Assembly: GCF_029784165.1 (NCBI RefSeq) | Contig: NC_073696.1 | Span: 42,735,858 to 42,799,857, forward strand | Reading direction: 5' to 3' | Source: Wyeomyia smithii | Lineage: Eukaryota > Arthropoda > Insecta > Diptera > Culicidae | Length of the DNA stretch: 64,000 nt | Shown: positions 47,681 to 56,665 of the stretch, in pieces | Layout of the letters: every line of letters starts with the position of its first letter | How positions within the stretch are numbered: the stretch's first letter is position 1 | Program-made: the position numbers and the translations under genes | The notes under the pieces: generated by a model | Seen by the model: only the letters and a program-made list of their open reading frames with translations | The model's database searches: none | Told to the model about the DNA's origin: nothing

Positions 47681-47904
47681 AGCGTATATAGTGGTCCCCG
47701 TGGTTCTGTGGTTAGCGATGTCGGTCTGCTAGCTCTCGATCGAGTTGAAGAGCTTTTTGAGCTGACAGTTTTTTGACTCAGCACAGGGGCACGGTGTATC
47801 GTTGTACTTATCAATGAACGATATCGATAATGAATTCTCTCAACTATTCTAGTTAATCGAGACCGCATTAGCCCTCCAGGCTAGTGTGCAATACAAAAAA
47901 AAAT
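47681..47904 (+). mobile_element. Feilai-like SINE, copy 2, internally deleted
   Basis: GTGGTCCCCGTGGTTCTGTG and GGTTAGCGATGTCGG (A box) are followed by CTAGCTCTCGATCGAG and then directly by TTTGAGCTG, GGCACGGTGTATCGTTGTAC, TTAATCGAGACCGC and an A-rich tail. Compared with copy 1 (27708-27985) the B box is missing, so this copy should not be transcribed by pol III. GCCGGT at 47675-47680 and 47905-47910 may be the target duplication. Confidence 0.8.
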
Positions 47905-47929
47905 GCCGGTCTCGTGTGTTTTTTATCTT

Positions 47930-48261
47930 TATGTCCTTTTCGCTTGCATGCAGTGTGTGCGGAGCGGAGATTAACAAGAGAACTAAAGTCATCCCGTGTC
48001 ATCGGTAAATGGCAATCCGAAATCAACGCTTTTCTTCAAGGTCACCAATAATCAATAAAAAGGAGAGCTGAAAAAGAATTATCACTAATATTCATCGTTT
48101 CACATCATTGAGCTGATGAACCTTGAAACTATTGTAAAAATACATTGACATAAAACAGGCCGTCGTAATTCTAAGTTAACCTTGCGGACGTGTCTTATAA
48201 ATAATCTCTTCTTCTTCATATTTCTATATTCAATATCATTAATAAAAACCTAAATTAATCC
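47930..48261. other. Piece of the composite repeat, then unrecognised
   Basis: 47945-48030 (GCATGCAG, GAGAACTAAAGTCATC, GGCAATCCGAAAT) matches 42050-42270 in order. The remainder is AT-rich with no recognised feature. Confidence 0.4.
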
Positions 48262-48394
48262 ACCTAGCGGTCAGACCCAGCCTTTCTCATTCAAACTTTT
48301 ATTTGTTTAAATAGATTTACATGAACACTTCAATCTAATAAATGTATATTCACTCATTAGGTTCTAAAATATTGATGTTGTAATCTATACATAT

Positions 48395-48440
48395 AAAAAT
48401 GCAATCCGGTCTGTCTGTCTGTCTGTCTGATCCATATAGG
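48395..48440 (+). repeat. TCTG microsatellite with conserved flanks
   Basis: ATACATATAAAAATGCAATC precedes four to five TCTG units, then ATAGGCTCGAAAACTACCG, ACCGATCGACC. This combination is widespread in insect dispersed repeats. Confidence 0.65.
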
Positions 48441-48879
48441 CTCGAAAACTACCGAACCGATCGACCGGAAAATTTGTATGTACGGGTTTTTGGTGCAGAT
48501 AAAGGTTCCTATGATAATTTGAGACTCCTCTTCTGGAAGGGAGGGGTCCCATACAAATTAAACATAAATTTCTGCACAACTCAAGAACAAGCCAAGCAAA
48601 TGAAACCGAATTTGGCATGTGGATGTTTTAAGGGGTAACAAATATGTCCAAAATAGCTGGACGCCCCTCCTTTCTCTGGAAGTGGAAATGAAACACAAAT
48701 TTCTGCACATCTCGAGAGCTAACCAACTAAATGGGACCATTTTTTTACTACTCTACTATACCGAGCCTCTGTCCCTCCTAACAATATCGCCTAATTACAA
48801 CTCCCTGGAGAGAACTTTCATACGTTACTCACACCAGTTTTATTATAACAGGGACTTATTTTTGTTAGAAGGAGTGTCA

Positions 48880-49052
48880 ACAGAGGTACTGTAGAATTCA
48901 GATTGAAGGAAAAGTACTTAGTGGGAAGCATGAGAATAAGCCCATGCTAAAGTCCTTTGGCAACCAAACGGCCTTATTCTACTATGATTCGAACCCACGA
49001 CCACCCGCTTACCGAGGCGGACACTGTAACCTTGCGGCTACGGAGCTCCCCG
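48880..49052 (-). mobile_element. Second type of tRNA-derived SINE
   Basis: On minus: GGGGAGCTCCGTAGCCGCAA, an A-box-like TAGCCGCAAGG, then CGCCTCGGTAAGCG and a B box GGTTCGAATC (plus 48986-48997). The 3' part is unique to this family. The left limit is uncertain. It lies between the TCTG part and the minisatellite, apparently inserted there. Confidence 0.65.
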
Positions 49053-49056
49053 GAAC

Positions 49057-50400
49057 CATATTTGGCAAGTGAATTTTTCAGTAGAAACAAATTTGTTCCA
49101 TAATCGACCTCAGACAACATTTTGGATTGTAAGATGACAACTTCCGGTCTCTAGAAAACAGTCAAAAATGGCCGATTTCCACCCAATATGATAATATCCG
49201 GATCTAGAATGATACACAGTAGCTAAAATCGATCGAAATTGTCTTCAAATGCCATTATGAAATCCAAAATGGCGACTTCCGGTTTCGGAAAAACAGCGAC
49301 AAACGACCAAATATCACTCAATATGGGTATTTGCGGAACCGTAATGATAGACTGGAGCCAAAAATCGACTTCAGACAACAATTGTAAGATGGCAACTTCC
49401 GGTTTCTGGAAAACGGCCTGAAATGGACGATTCCCATTAATTATGAGTATCTCCGGAACCAGAAAGATGGACAGAAGCTAAAAATTAATCACAGACACAA
49501 TCTTGAATTTCAAGATGGTGACTTCCTGTGTCTCCTGTGTACCATTGAATATGAATGTTTTCGGAACCAGAATTACGCCCAGATGACAGAAGTTGACTTC
49601 ACAGGCAATTTTGAAGTCCAAAATGACGACTTTTGGCTTCTGGAAAACAGCCCAAAGTGACCAAAAACCACCCAATATGAGTATCTTTGGAGCCAGAATG
49701 TTACAAGAAGCTAAAAATTGACCTCAGACACCATTATGAATTGTAGGATGGCAACTTCTGGTTTCTGGAAAACAGCCAAAAATGGCCGATTTCCGTCTAA
49801 CATGAGTATCTCCGGATCTAGTATGATACACAGCAGCTGAAATCGACCAAAGACCCCGTTTTGGATTCTAGATTGGCAACTTCCGGTTCCTGGGAAACAG
49901 CGCAAAATGATCGAATTACACCCAATATGGGTGTTTCTTCAACCAGAATGACGCTCAGAGGCCAGAAATTATCTTAAATACCATTTTGAAATCCAAGATG
50001 GCGACTACCGGTTAGTGAAAAACAGCCTAAAATAAACAAATACTATCCAATATGAGCATCTCTGGAACCAGAATGATGCAATGAGCTAACAATTGACCTC
50101 AGGCACCATTTTTCAAGTGCAAAATGGCAACTTCAAGAAAACAGTCGAAAATGACCGAATAATACTTAATATGAATATTTCCGTAATTGAGATGATGCAT
50201 AGAAACCAAACATTGACCCTGGACACCGTTTTGAATTTAAAGACGACCACTTTTAGTTTCTGGAACCAAAATAACTAAATACCTCCCAATATGGACATTT
50301 CCGGTGACAGATTGATGCCAGAAAACTGCTGAAAATTACCGAATACCACCCAATATGAATATATTCAGAATTAAGGCGATGTACAGAAGCCAAAAGTCGA
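49057..50400 (+). repeat. ~125-bp minisatellite, about 11 diverged monomers
   Basis: Each monomer contains CAATATGNNTATNTCCGGAAC, CAGAATGATG, GACCTCAGACACCATTTTG, AAGATGGCGACTTCCGG and TGGAAAACAGCC. The CAATATG block recurs near 49184, 49319, 49440, 49548, 49674, 49798, 49922, 50049, 50168, 50288 and 50350. Small frames on both strands are by-products. The last monomer is truncated. Confidence 0.85.
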
Positions 50401-50589
50401 GGATGTTGTCATTTCGATAAAACCAATCATTTTAAACGATATGTTATTTGACTTTGATATTATCCTATGGCCGATTCGTCGTGCATTTGCAGCTTTTAAA
50501 CACATCGCAAGGAATTAATGAATTTGGAACGTTCAAATAGTACGATACCACATTTAATTATTTTGAGGCCACAAATATCGATCAAAGCA

Positions 50590-51640
50590 GGTATCGTTTT
50601 AAATAGTCTTTGAATTTCTTTCCTTTCCATAACTGTTGAGCCACATATCAAATTGTTATAAAGTTTGTTATTTATAAGCTTGAGAGATGACTCGTTCGTA
50701 TGACACTAGTTATGTTCAAATAAGTCATGTAATCTTTGAGATAATAGACTTTCGTTGTTTTATTAACAAATTAATACATAACGGTTGCTTAAATTTGATT
50801 ATAATCAAATGAAATGGGAACGTATAGGGCAGCCAAAATTGGAAACCACGTGTTCAATCATAATTCATCAGTTAACCCTTAACTAGCCCGCTCATCTGGT
50901 AATGATATTGATCAAATCTTTCGTGTAGTTTCTGAGATAATGAAGTTTCGTGATTTTCACATTTCGATACATTGCATACGAAGTTACAGTTCGATTAACG
51001 TAAAATTCAATAGGGTGTTATGAGGCAGCTAGACCTTTCATTCGGCACTAATTTTGTGGAAATCGGGTCAGCCATCTCTGAGAAAAGTGAGTGAGTCCAA
51101 GTAGTCTTCGGAATATGTTCCTTTTCATAGCTGGATTGCACATTTTTAGGGTCTTATGGGGCAACTGGCCTTCCATTTGACACTGATTTCATGAAAATCG
51201 ATCCAGCCATCTCTGAGAAGCATGAGTGAGATAAAACAGTCTTCAGAACACGTTTCTTTTCATAACTTTTGAACCACAAGTTCAATCCTTATAAAATTCG
51301 ACAGTTAAGGGTTTTTTAGGTAGCCCGTTCATTTGAAACAAATTTTGTTCAAATCGGTTGTGTAGTTTTCGAGATAATGATGTTTCATGATTTTTACATT
51401 TTGAAATATAACCTATAAACTAAGAATCCGATTACAATGAAGTTTAATGGGGTCTTGTGGGGCAACAAGACCTTCCATTTGCAATTAATTTCATGAGAGT
51501 TGGTCCAGCCATCTCTGAGAAAAATGAGTGAGAATAAAAATCTGCACATACACACACATACACACACACACATACAGAAAATGCTCAGCTCGTCGAACTG
51601 AGTCGAGTGTTATATGCCAATCGATCCTTTGGAGCACTTT
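50590..51640 (+). repeat. Larger tandem repeat (about 0.4-kb unit) with microsatellite end
   Basis: CCATCTCTGAGAA(A/G) with GAGTGAG occurs near 51069, 51207 and 51509. GAGATAATGAAGTTTCGTGA (50935) recurs as GAGATAATGATGTTTCATGA (51371), 436 bp apart. A more diverged first unit begins near 50628. The last unit ends in ACACACATACACAC and a CTCGTCGAACTGAGTCGAG block. Confidence 0.7.
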
Positions 51641-51690
51641 AATAACTTTCGGTTTTGCAAGTGATTGCTATACGTTTCCAAGAGAAAGGC

Positions 51691-52082
51691 AAAAAACAAT
51701 AAAAGTTGCTATGTCTTACAGACTTCTCGGGTGTTAGCAGGCAAACATATTAGAACTCAGGAAAAAGTTTTAGTATTTGAAGCAACTAGAATAGGAAAAA
51801 CAGGAAAATAGATGGGGCGGACAAAATTCATAAAACAATGGATCAGCAAATTTTTGAGAATTATGTAGGTTCATTTGAAGTTGAAAGTCAATGAATTAAA
51901 TATTAAAGAACTCAAGAATATTAATATATGCTTAAACAGAAGTTTTGCAGTATACTCATTGAAGTAAAAAAAATACATTTTCGGGCTCTAAAAATAAGTA
52001 ATTCACTGCAAAGGAACTTGAATATTTTAAGGAATTTGCTTAATAAAAATGCTTGTTTTTGGAGAGTATCTTTGAAGAGTTT
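51691..52082. other. No gene recognised
   Basis: AT-rich sequence with nothing recognised. Confidence 0.5.
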
Positions 52083-52185
52083 TCGTTACGTAACGCTGAT
52101 CTCACGCCTCCCTCCTATCCCATATGTAACAATTCGTAACGCTCAAGGAAACACCTCTCCCCTTCTGAGCGTTACGTAATTTATG
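52083..52185. mobile_element. MITE with TACGTAACG inverted ends, copy B
   Basis: TTACGTAACGCTGA at the left and GAGCGTTACGTAATTTATGG at the right face each other across a pyrimidine-rich interior. The ends resemble 10781-10930 and 61560-61840. Confidence 0.6.
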
Positions 52186-52564
52186 GATATCGCCTCAGGT
52201 CAAAACTTGGGGATTATTTAATGAGATTTAATGAGACAATTCAATACGATAGGATATAGGATTTGATTCTACCTGCAAATAGTCTCATACTAAGCACTTA
52301 ATCAAATTCAATTTTTTTCCCTTTGCGAATCAGTTCGCACTACAACCCACAACCAATTAAAAATAAAATGACATGTGTGATCCATAACTGATTAGAAAAA
52401 AAAACTTCGTACTTACAATTCTCCACATAGTAGCATACTCCCAACCCTCCAGTTCGCTTATTTTTCGTTTTCCCTATTGCATACATTGTCTGCTCAATGA
52501 ACTACTCTTACCCGTTTGAACGTCAATAAAGGGGTACGCCTTTTTATCTCTTGCCGGCTTCCTC

Positions 52565-52620
52565 CGTGTTGTATCTAAGATACGACCGCATTTTTGACGT
52601 AGGACTACACAATTAGAAAC
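52565..52620 (+). repeat. CGACCGCAT-GACGTAGGACTAC module fragment
   Basis: GTATCTAAGATACGACCGCA is followed by TTTTTGACGTAGGACTACAC, joining the blocks seen separately at 43700/44145 and in the GACGTAG copies. Confidence 0.55.
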
Positions 52621-52714
52621 TGGGATTTGATCCCATTGCGCACGTACAGAAGTGCTGTTCTTTAAAAGCCGTTACTACAGAGGGGAAATGGGAAGGTGGT
52701 TACATTTATCCCCA

Positions 52715-53012
52715 AGGTATCGACGAGCCCGTGGTTCAAGGGGTTGGATGTAGGTCGGGATTTTCATTTGCGTGATGTCCCGGCTTATGTCTAATCACTA
52801 TTGATTTGACGCGCATCTCCGCCATGTTGGGCTCGGAAAATGGTATCTGTGCCTGTGGTGAAGGTTATCACGACATAGAGCACGTTGTTTGGTCATGCCC
52901 TGTACACCGTGACGCCAGGTCTAAATTAATAGCTTCCCTACAGGCCGAAGGTAGCCAGCCGGCTGTTCCTGTTCGTGATGTCTTGGTGAGCCATGACCTA
53001 CCTGTCCTTTAG
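52715..53012 (+). pseudogene. LOA/R1-type LINE C-terminus with cysteine cluster
   Basis: An upstream frame gives PWFKGLDVGRDF; after a frameshift the next frame reads RISAMLGSENGICACGEGYH, DIEHVVWSCPVHRDARSKL and AVPVRDVLVSHDLPVL. The C-A-C...H...H...C spacing is the cysteine/histidine cluster at the end of these LINE proteins. It is cut at 53011 by a MITE, where the frame meets a stop. Its last block matches the fragment at 26992. Confidence 0.75.
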
Positions 53013-53431
53013 GGCCGTTCCTAAACCACGTGGTCACAAAGAGGGGGACTGGGGGGGGGGGGGGGTTGTCAAAAGACCACGAAAGACCACGCACGGGGGT
53101 GGGGGGGTTATCGAAATGACCACGTAGTCTTTTTTCCTGACTTATAATTTATTGTTGCCACCAAGTCAAAAATGAAGCTTTTGCATTTTAGAAATCTAGA
53201 ATGTACTGAAAGTTTAATAATAAAAATGTAAAAATTTAAGTAACTTTTTGGCACTTCAAAAGACCACATGGTTAAAGTCGCAAGGGGGGGGGGGGGGGTT
53301 AACCAAAACACTTCAAAAGACCACATGGTTAAAGTCGCAAGGGGGGGGGGTTAACCAAAACACCACAAGGGTACGGGGGGGGGGATAAAAAAGTGATCAA
53401 AACATGACCACGTGGTTTAAGAACGACCCCT
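53011..53431. mobile_element. 421-bp MITE with CCACGTGG ends and G-runs
   Basis: The left end GGGCCGTTCCTAAACCACG (continuing TGGTCA) is the inverted match of the right end (TGACCACGTGGTTTAAGAAC, then GACCCCT). Inside, CTTCAAAAGACCACATGG...AAGTCGCAAG followed by 10-16 G and TTAACCAAAACA occurs twice in tandem. Four G-homopolymer runs of 7-16 lie on plus. Confidence 0.85.
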
Positions 53432-53454
53432 CACATAAAAAAGCGGGATTTTCC

Positions 53455-53700
53455 CGAATCATACCTGTTACGAAAGTAATAGAATGAAATATTTTTAAAA
53501 TGAGAGCGGAATAATTTACAACATGTGTATTCGGTGTACGACGCGAATAACTATCTAGCAGTTTTAACGTCTTCAAATAAATAAAAAAACATCTGTTTTT
53601 TAAAAAACATCTGAATATCGCGTTGCGATCCGAGCAAATTGATAATTGCGTTCAATAATCAATGCCAGGGGTCATAAATTTGTGGAACATATGCATTGAT
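53455..53700 (+). repeat. Dispersed repeat shared with 56500-56665, copy 1
   Basis: Blocks CGAATCATACCTG, AAGTAATAGAATGAAAT, TTTACAACATG, ATCGCGTTGCGATCCGAGCA and GGGGTCATAAATTT occur in this order in both copies. Confidence 0.65.
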
Positions 53701-53867
53701 GAAGAAAAAAACTAGATATGAAAAATGTAATTTGCTCCGAAATGTTTGGATTTCTTTGAAAGGTATGTATTTTTTTGGATTTGTAATTTCTTGAAGTTTT
53801 CAACAACAAAAATCGTTTGTTTAAAAAAAATCTTTTTGGAGGCATTTTGGCTTCCTAGAGAATTTTT

Positions 53868-54075
53868 TTGACGTAGAATCACGACTTAGGCCAACATTTG
53901 AAGAGAGCGTGTAAAACGAAAATCTAAACATCGAGAGTATCACGAAAAATGTTCAACTTCATATTTTTTAACTCAATTCGTTTTCTTCACTCTAGCATTA
54001 AACGCGTCCGCCGAAATGTGGAGAATTGTGATTTCATGATGGTCACTGTTGTACTAGTGAAAAATATAGAGTCTT
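53868..54075 (+). repeat. GACGTAG...ACGTC module, long copy B
   Basis: GACGTAGAATCACGACTTAGG, AAACGAAAATCTAAACATCG, then GCGTCCGCC and GAATTGTGATTTCATGATGG parallel 47284-47530. It runs directly into minisatellite monomers at 54085. Confidence 0.65.
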
Positions 54076-54084
54076 GCCTTCAGT

Positions 54085-54530
54085 TTCGATTGGGTATATT
54101 CTGAATCGGAACTTCAGAGGGTATTTAGAAATTCGTGATGGTGACTGCCGGTTCCAGGAAAACAGTTCAAACTGGCCGAATAACACCAAATAAAAGTACA
54201 GTGCCATTTCTATTTTATCACGGTCGAAAAACAGGTTTTTCGGTGAATCCACCGAGATTGTGGGAGCTAGCATTTTTCATTGAATAGCATTGAAATCTAA
54301 CACAAAATACTGATTGTTATCATTTAACCAAGTCCACAGTTTCGTTGGATTCACGGGAGGATGTTTTTTTACCCTGATAAAATAGACTGATGCCCAGAGG
54401 ACAGAACTCGACTCCAGACGTTATTTTGAATTCCAAAATGGTGACATCGGTTTTCGGAAAACAGCATGAAATGGTCAAATGCTACTCAATAAACATCTCA
54501 ATAAAACATCCAATGTCATGCCATTGTTAA
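54085..54530 (+). repeat. Two minisatellite monomers split by a MITE
   Basis: GATGGTGACTGCCGGTTCC and GGAAAACAG at 54137-54167, and again AAAATGGTGACATCGG at 54435-54450, belong to the ~125-bp minisatellite. The element at 54210-54385 sits between them. Confidence 0.7.
54210..54385. mobile_element. 176-bp foldback MITE nested in minisatellite
   Basis: CTATTTTATCACGGT at the left matches the complement of the right end (ACCCTGATAAAATAG). Complementarity continues with breaks over about 55 bases (GTGAATCCACCGA versus GTGAATCCAACGA). No coding capacity. Confidence 0.65.
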
Positions 54531-55310
54531 TATTTTCCGTGCCACGTTGTCAAAACGAGGTAGGTTATTCAGGACGATTTAGGTTATTTCTCACGGACCT
54601 CACCTCACAGTGACAACATGCAGAATCTAACGGTAAAAAAAGACGCGTGCAAATAAAGTGGGAATCCCCATACTTAACGTGATGATCGCTTCTTCAACCT
54701 TTATCGTGAAATGAAACTCCTTAATTATATTTTAAGCTACTTTACAAGCTAATTCATAAGCAACTGAGTGAAGAGACACTACTTATTCTAGGTTAACAGC
54801 TTCCCAAAACAGTAACAAGCGAATACCGACGTTCAGTTTGCTCTCGGAATAAATTTGAATTCATTGTTAATGGTCAGGGCTGTCATTCGCACACTCATTG
54901 CGCTCAGTGTGTTAATTTTACGTCAAGGCACAACGAGATCGGTACCTACACATTTCGACAACCAACAGGCACAAAGAGAAAGAGCGAAAACGAAATGACT
55001 ATGAAAGATATCACCAAATAAGAAATATTTCAAGAGAGGGTGAACGGAACAACACTTTGTGCTGCTTTTTGTGACACACTGCGTGAGAAAAAAGAGCTTC
55101 AGTTTGAGTAGTTTGCGTTGCGTTGCGGGTAGAAAAAATAGCAGAGAAAAGGAACCAAGAAAGAAACATATACATTTTCGAGAATTCATTTAAACACGAT
55201 TCTCAATGGCGTGAACGTGTTTCTTAGGACATATTACGCACGTTCAGACATGTTTCTGTCCCGGTATTGATATACAATCGCTACATGCATTCACTACTGA
55301 TACCATTTAT
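54531..55310. other. No gene recognised
   Basis: A GAGAAAGAGCGAAAACGAAA-like purine-rich patch (54960-55170) resembles 55900-55970, but no boundaries were found. Confidence 0.4.
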
Positions 55311-55651
55311 TAGGGTGGCAATGACTTGTACCGAAAAAATTGTCCGTCGCATTTAGATGTTGGTTCAGTCGAAAAGTAAAACTTTAACCGATCGATTTTT
55401 TAATTTTTTGTTTTGAGATAACACCAAATCTCGATGTTTCATGCATTTTTCAGACATTTGGCATCAGATTTTTTTGATATTCAGAAATTCATGAACTACC
55501 TGTGCATTTTTTCATTGGTCACAAAATAATGCTTTCGTGGTCCCGAAGTCAGATTAAGCTGAAGTTTAGCACGGGAAATTTTTTCGAAGACGAAACTTTT
55601 GAGCCCTACTTCGAAACGAAATTCGAAAAGTCGATTTCTTTTGCCACCCTA
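55311..55651. mobile_element. MITE with TAGGGTGGCAA ends
   Basis: TAGGGTGGCAA at 55311 and its complement TTGCCACCCTA ending at 55651 define the limits; the TA may be the target duplication. The 77-codon plus frame at 55502 crosses the right end and is not a gene. Confidence 0.6.
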
Positions 55652-56499
55652 CTGTTCATGTACGAGACATATTGCGGCTATCTCCGGGAAGAAACCATTT
55701 TTAGTTTTGAAACAAAACTCAATGAGCAGCACTGAAAATTAGCTCCTAAATTATTTCAGTAGGAGTCGAATGGAGTGCAAGAACCAAAAAAAAAATTAAT
55801 ACTAAAATCTTTCGTTTGTCAAATCCGACAATCAGAGCACACAAAGTAAGACACAATGTGTGGTGTCGCACATTTCGCCAAATGCACAAAGTGTACTCAG
55901 TCGCATTTTTTTGGTGCGAAAGAAATACAAAAGAGCGAATAGGGAGAAGAGAACACAAACGAAATATCGGGAGTGGCACGTACGGTTTGATGGCAAATGT
56001 GTTGTGTACAAATTTGTGTGGTTCTGTCTGCACTGAGGTGAATTCCAGCCCTGTTTATGGTGCAGTTTAAGTTTTTAATAGCTTATCAAAAATTCTTTGA
56101 AAAAAATAATGAGTTTTTAGAGGTACACTCTTGGCAGATATATTCTTGCGAAATTCAATTTTTTTCTCAAATTAAAGTTTTAAATTTTATATTACCAATC
56201 ATAAAAAGCAGAGTGTTGGAAAAGAATTATCGCTAAAATTCATCACTTCAGACCATCAAATGGATTACCCTAATCTAGTGTATTCCCCAACCTATTTCAA
56301 GAGATATAATGACATAAGACAGGCTGTCACTCTCAAAAATGGCAAGCATATTTAGACTTTTCCCCTCAATACTCTGATTTGGGTTCTTGAGCAGTCGAAT
56401 ATGAAACTGTCTTCTAAATTCATTTTCCCTTATTTTTCCCCTTCTATTCGAACGCTACAATTTTGTAGCTATTGATTCAATTGATTGATTGATATTTCG
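55652..56499. other. No gene recognised
   Basis: AT-rich with purine-rich patches. Overlapping frames on both strands at 55746-56070 have no motif. Confidence 0.45.
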
Positions 56500-56665
56500 A
56501 ATCACACCTGCCACGAAGGTAATAGAACGAAATAATTTGAATAATAAGAAGGAAAAAATACTTTACAACATGAGTATTATTTGAATAAACATCGCGTTAT
56601 GATCCGAGCAAAACGTATTTATGCGTTCATTTATTTAGTGTTAGGGGTCATGAATTTATGGAGCT
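56500..56665 (+). repeat. Dispersed repeat shared with 53455-53700, copy 2
   Basis: The same blocks as copy 1 are present, with about 60 bp deleted between TTTACAACATG and ATCGCGTTATGATCCGAGCA. Confidence 0.65.

Larger units (their letters stand above)
48262..51690 (+). mobile_element. Composite ~3.4-kb repetitive element (proposed)
   Basis: Proposed left border: CCTAGCGGTCAG...GCCTTTCTC (48280-48288). Proposed right border: GAGAAAGGC (51682-51690) followed by A-rich sequence; these are short inverted copies. In between lie a TCTG microsatellite, a SINE, the ~125-bp minisatellite and a three-unit larger tandem repeat ending in an ACACAT microsatellite and a CTCGTCGAACTGAGTCGAG hairpin block. 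I recall the right-end sequence as a common culicine repeat end. No protein-coding potential is evident, so any mobility would be non-autonomous. The limits are inferred. Confidence 0.45.

Noticed and set aside
48986..49001. A tRNA gene suggested by the B-box-like GGTTCGAATC
   Set aside because: The cloverleaf cannot be completed (no acceptor stem pairing), and the context fits a tRNA-derived SINE.
55502..55735. 77-codon plus frame
   Set aside because: It spans the right end of a MITE and has no known motif.
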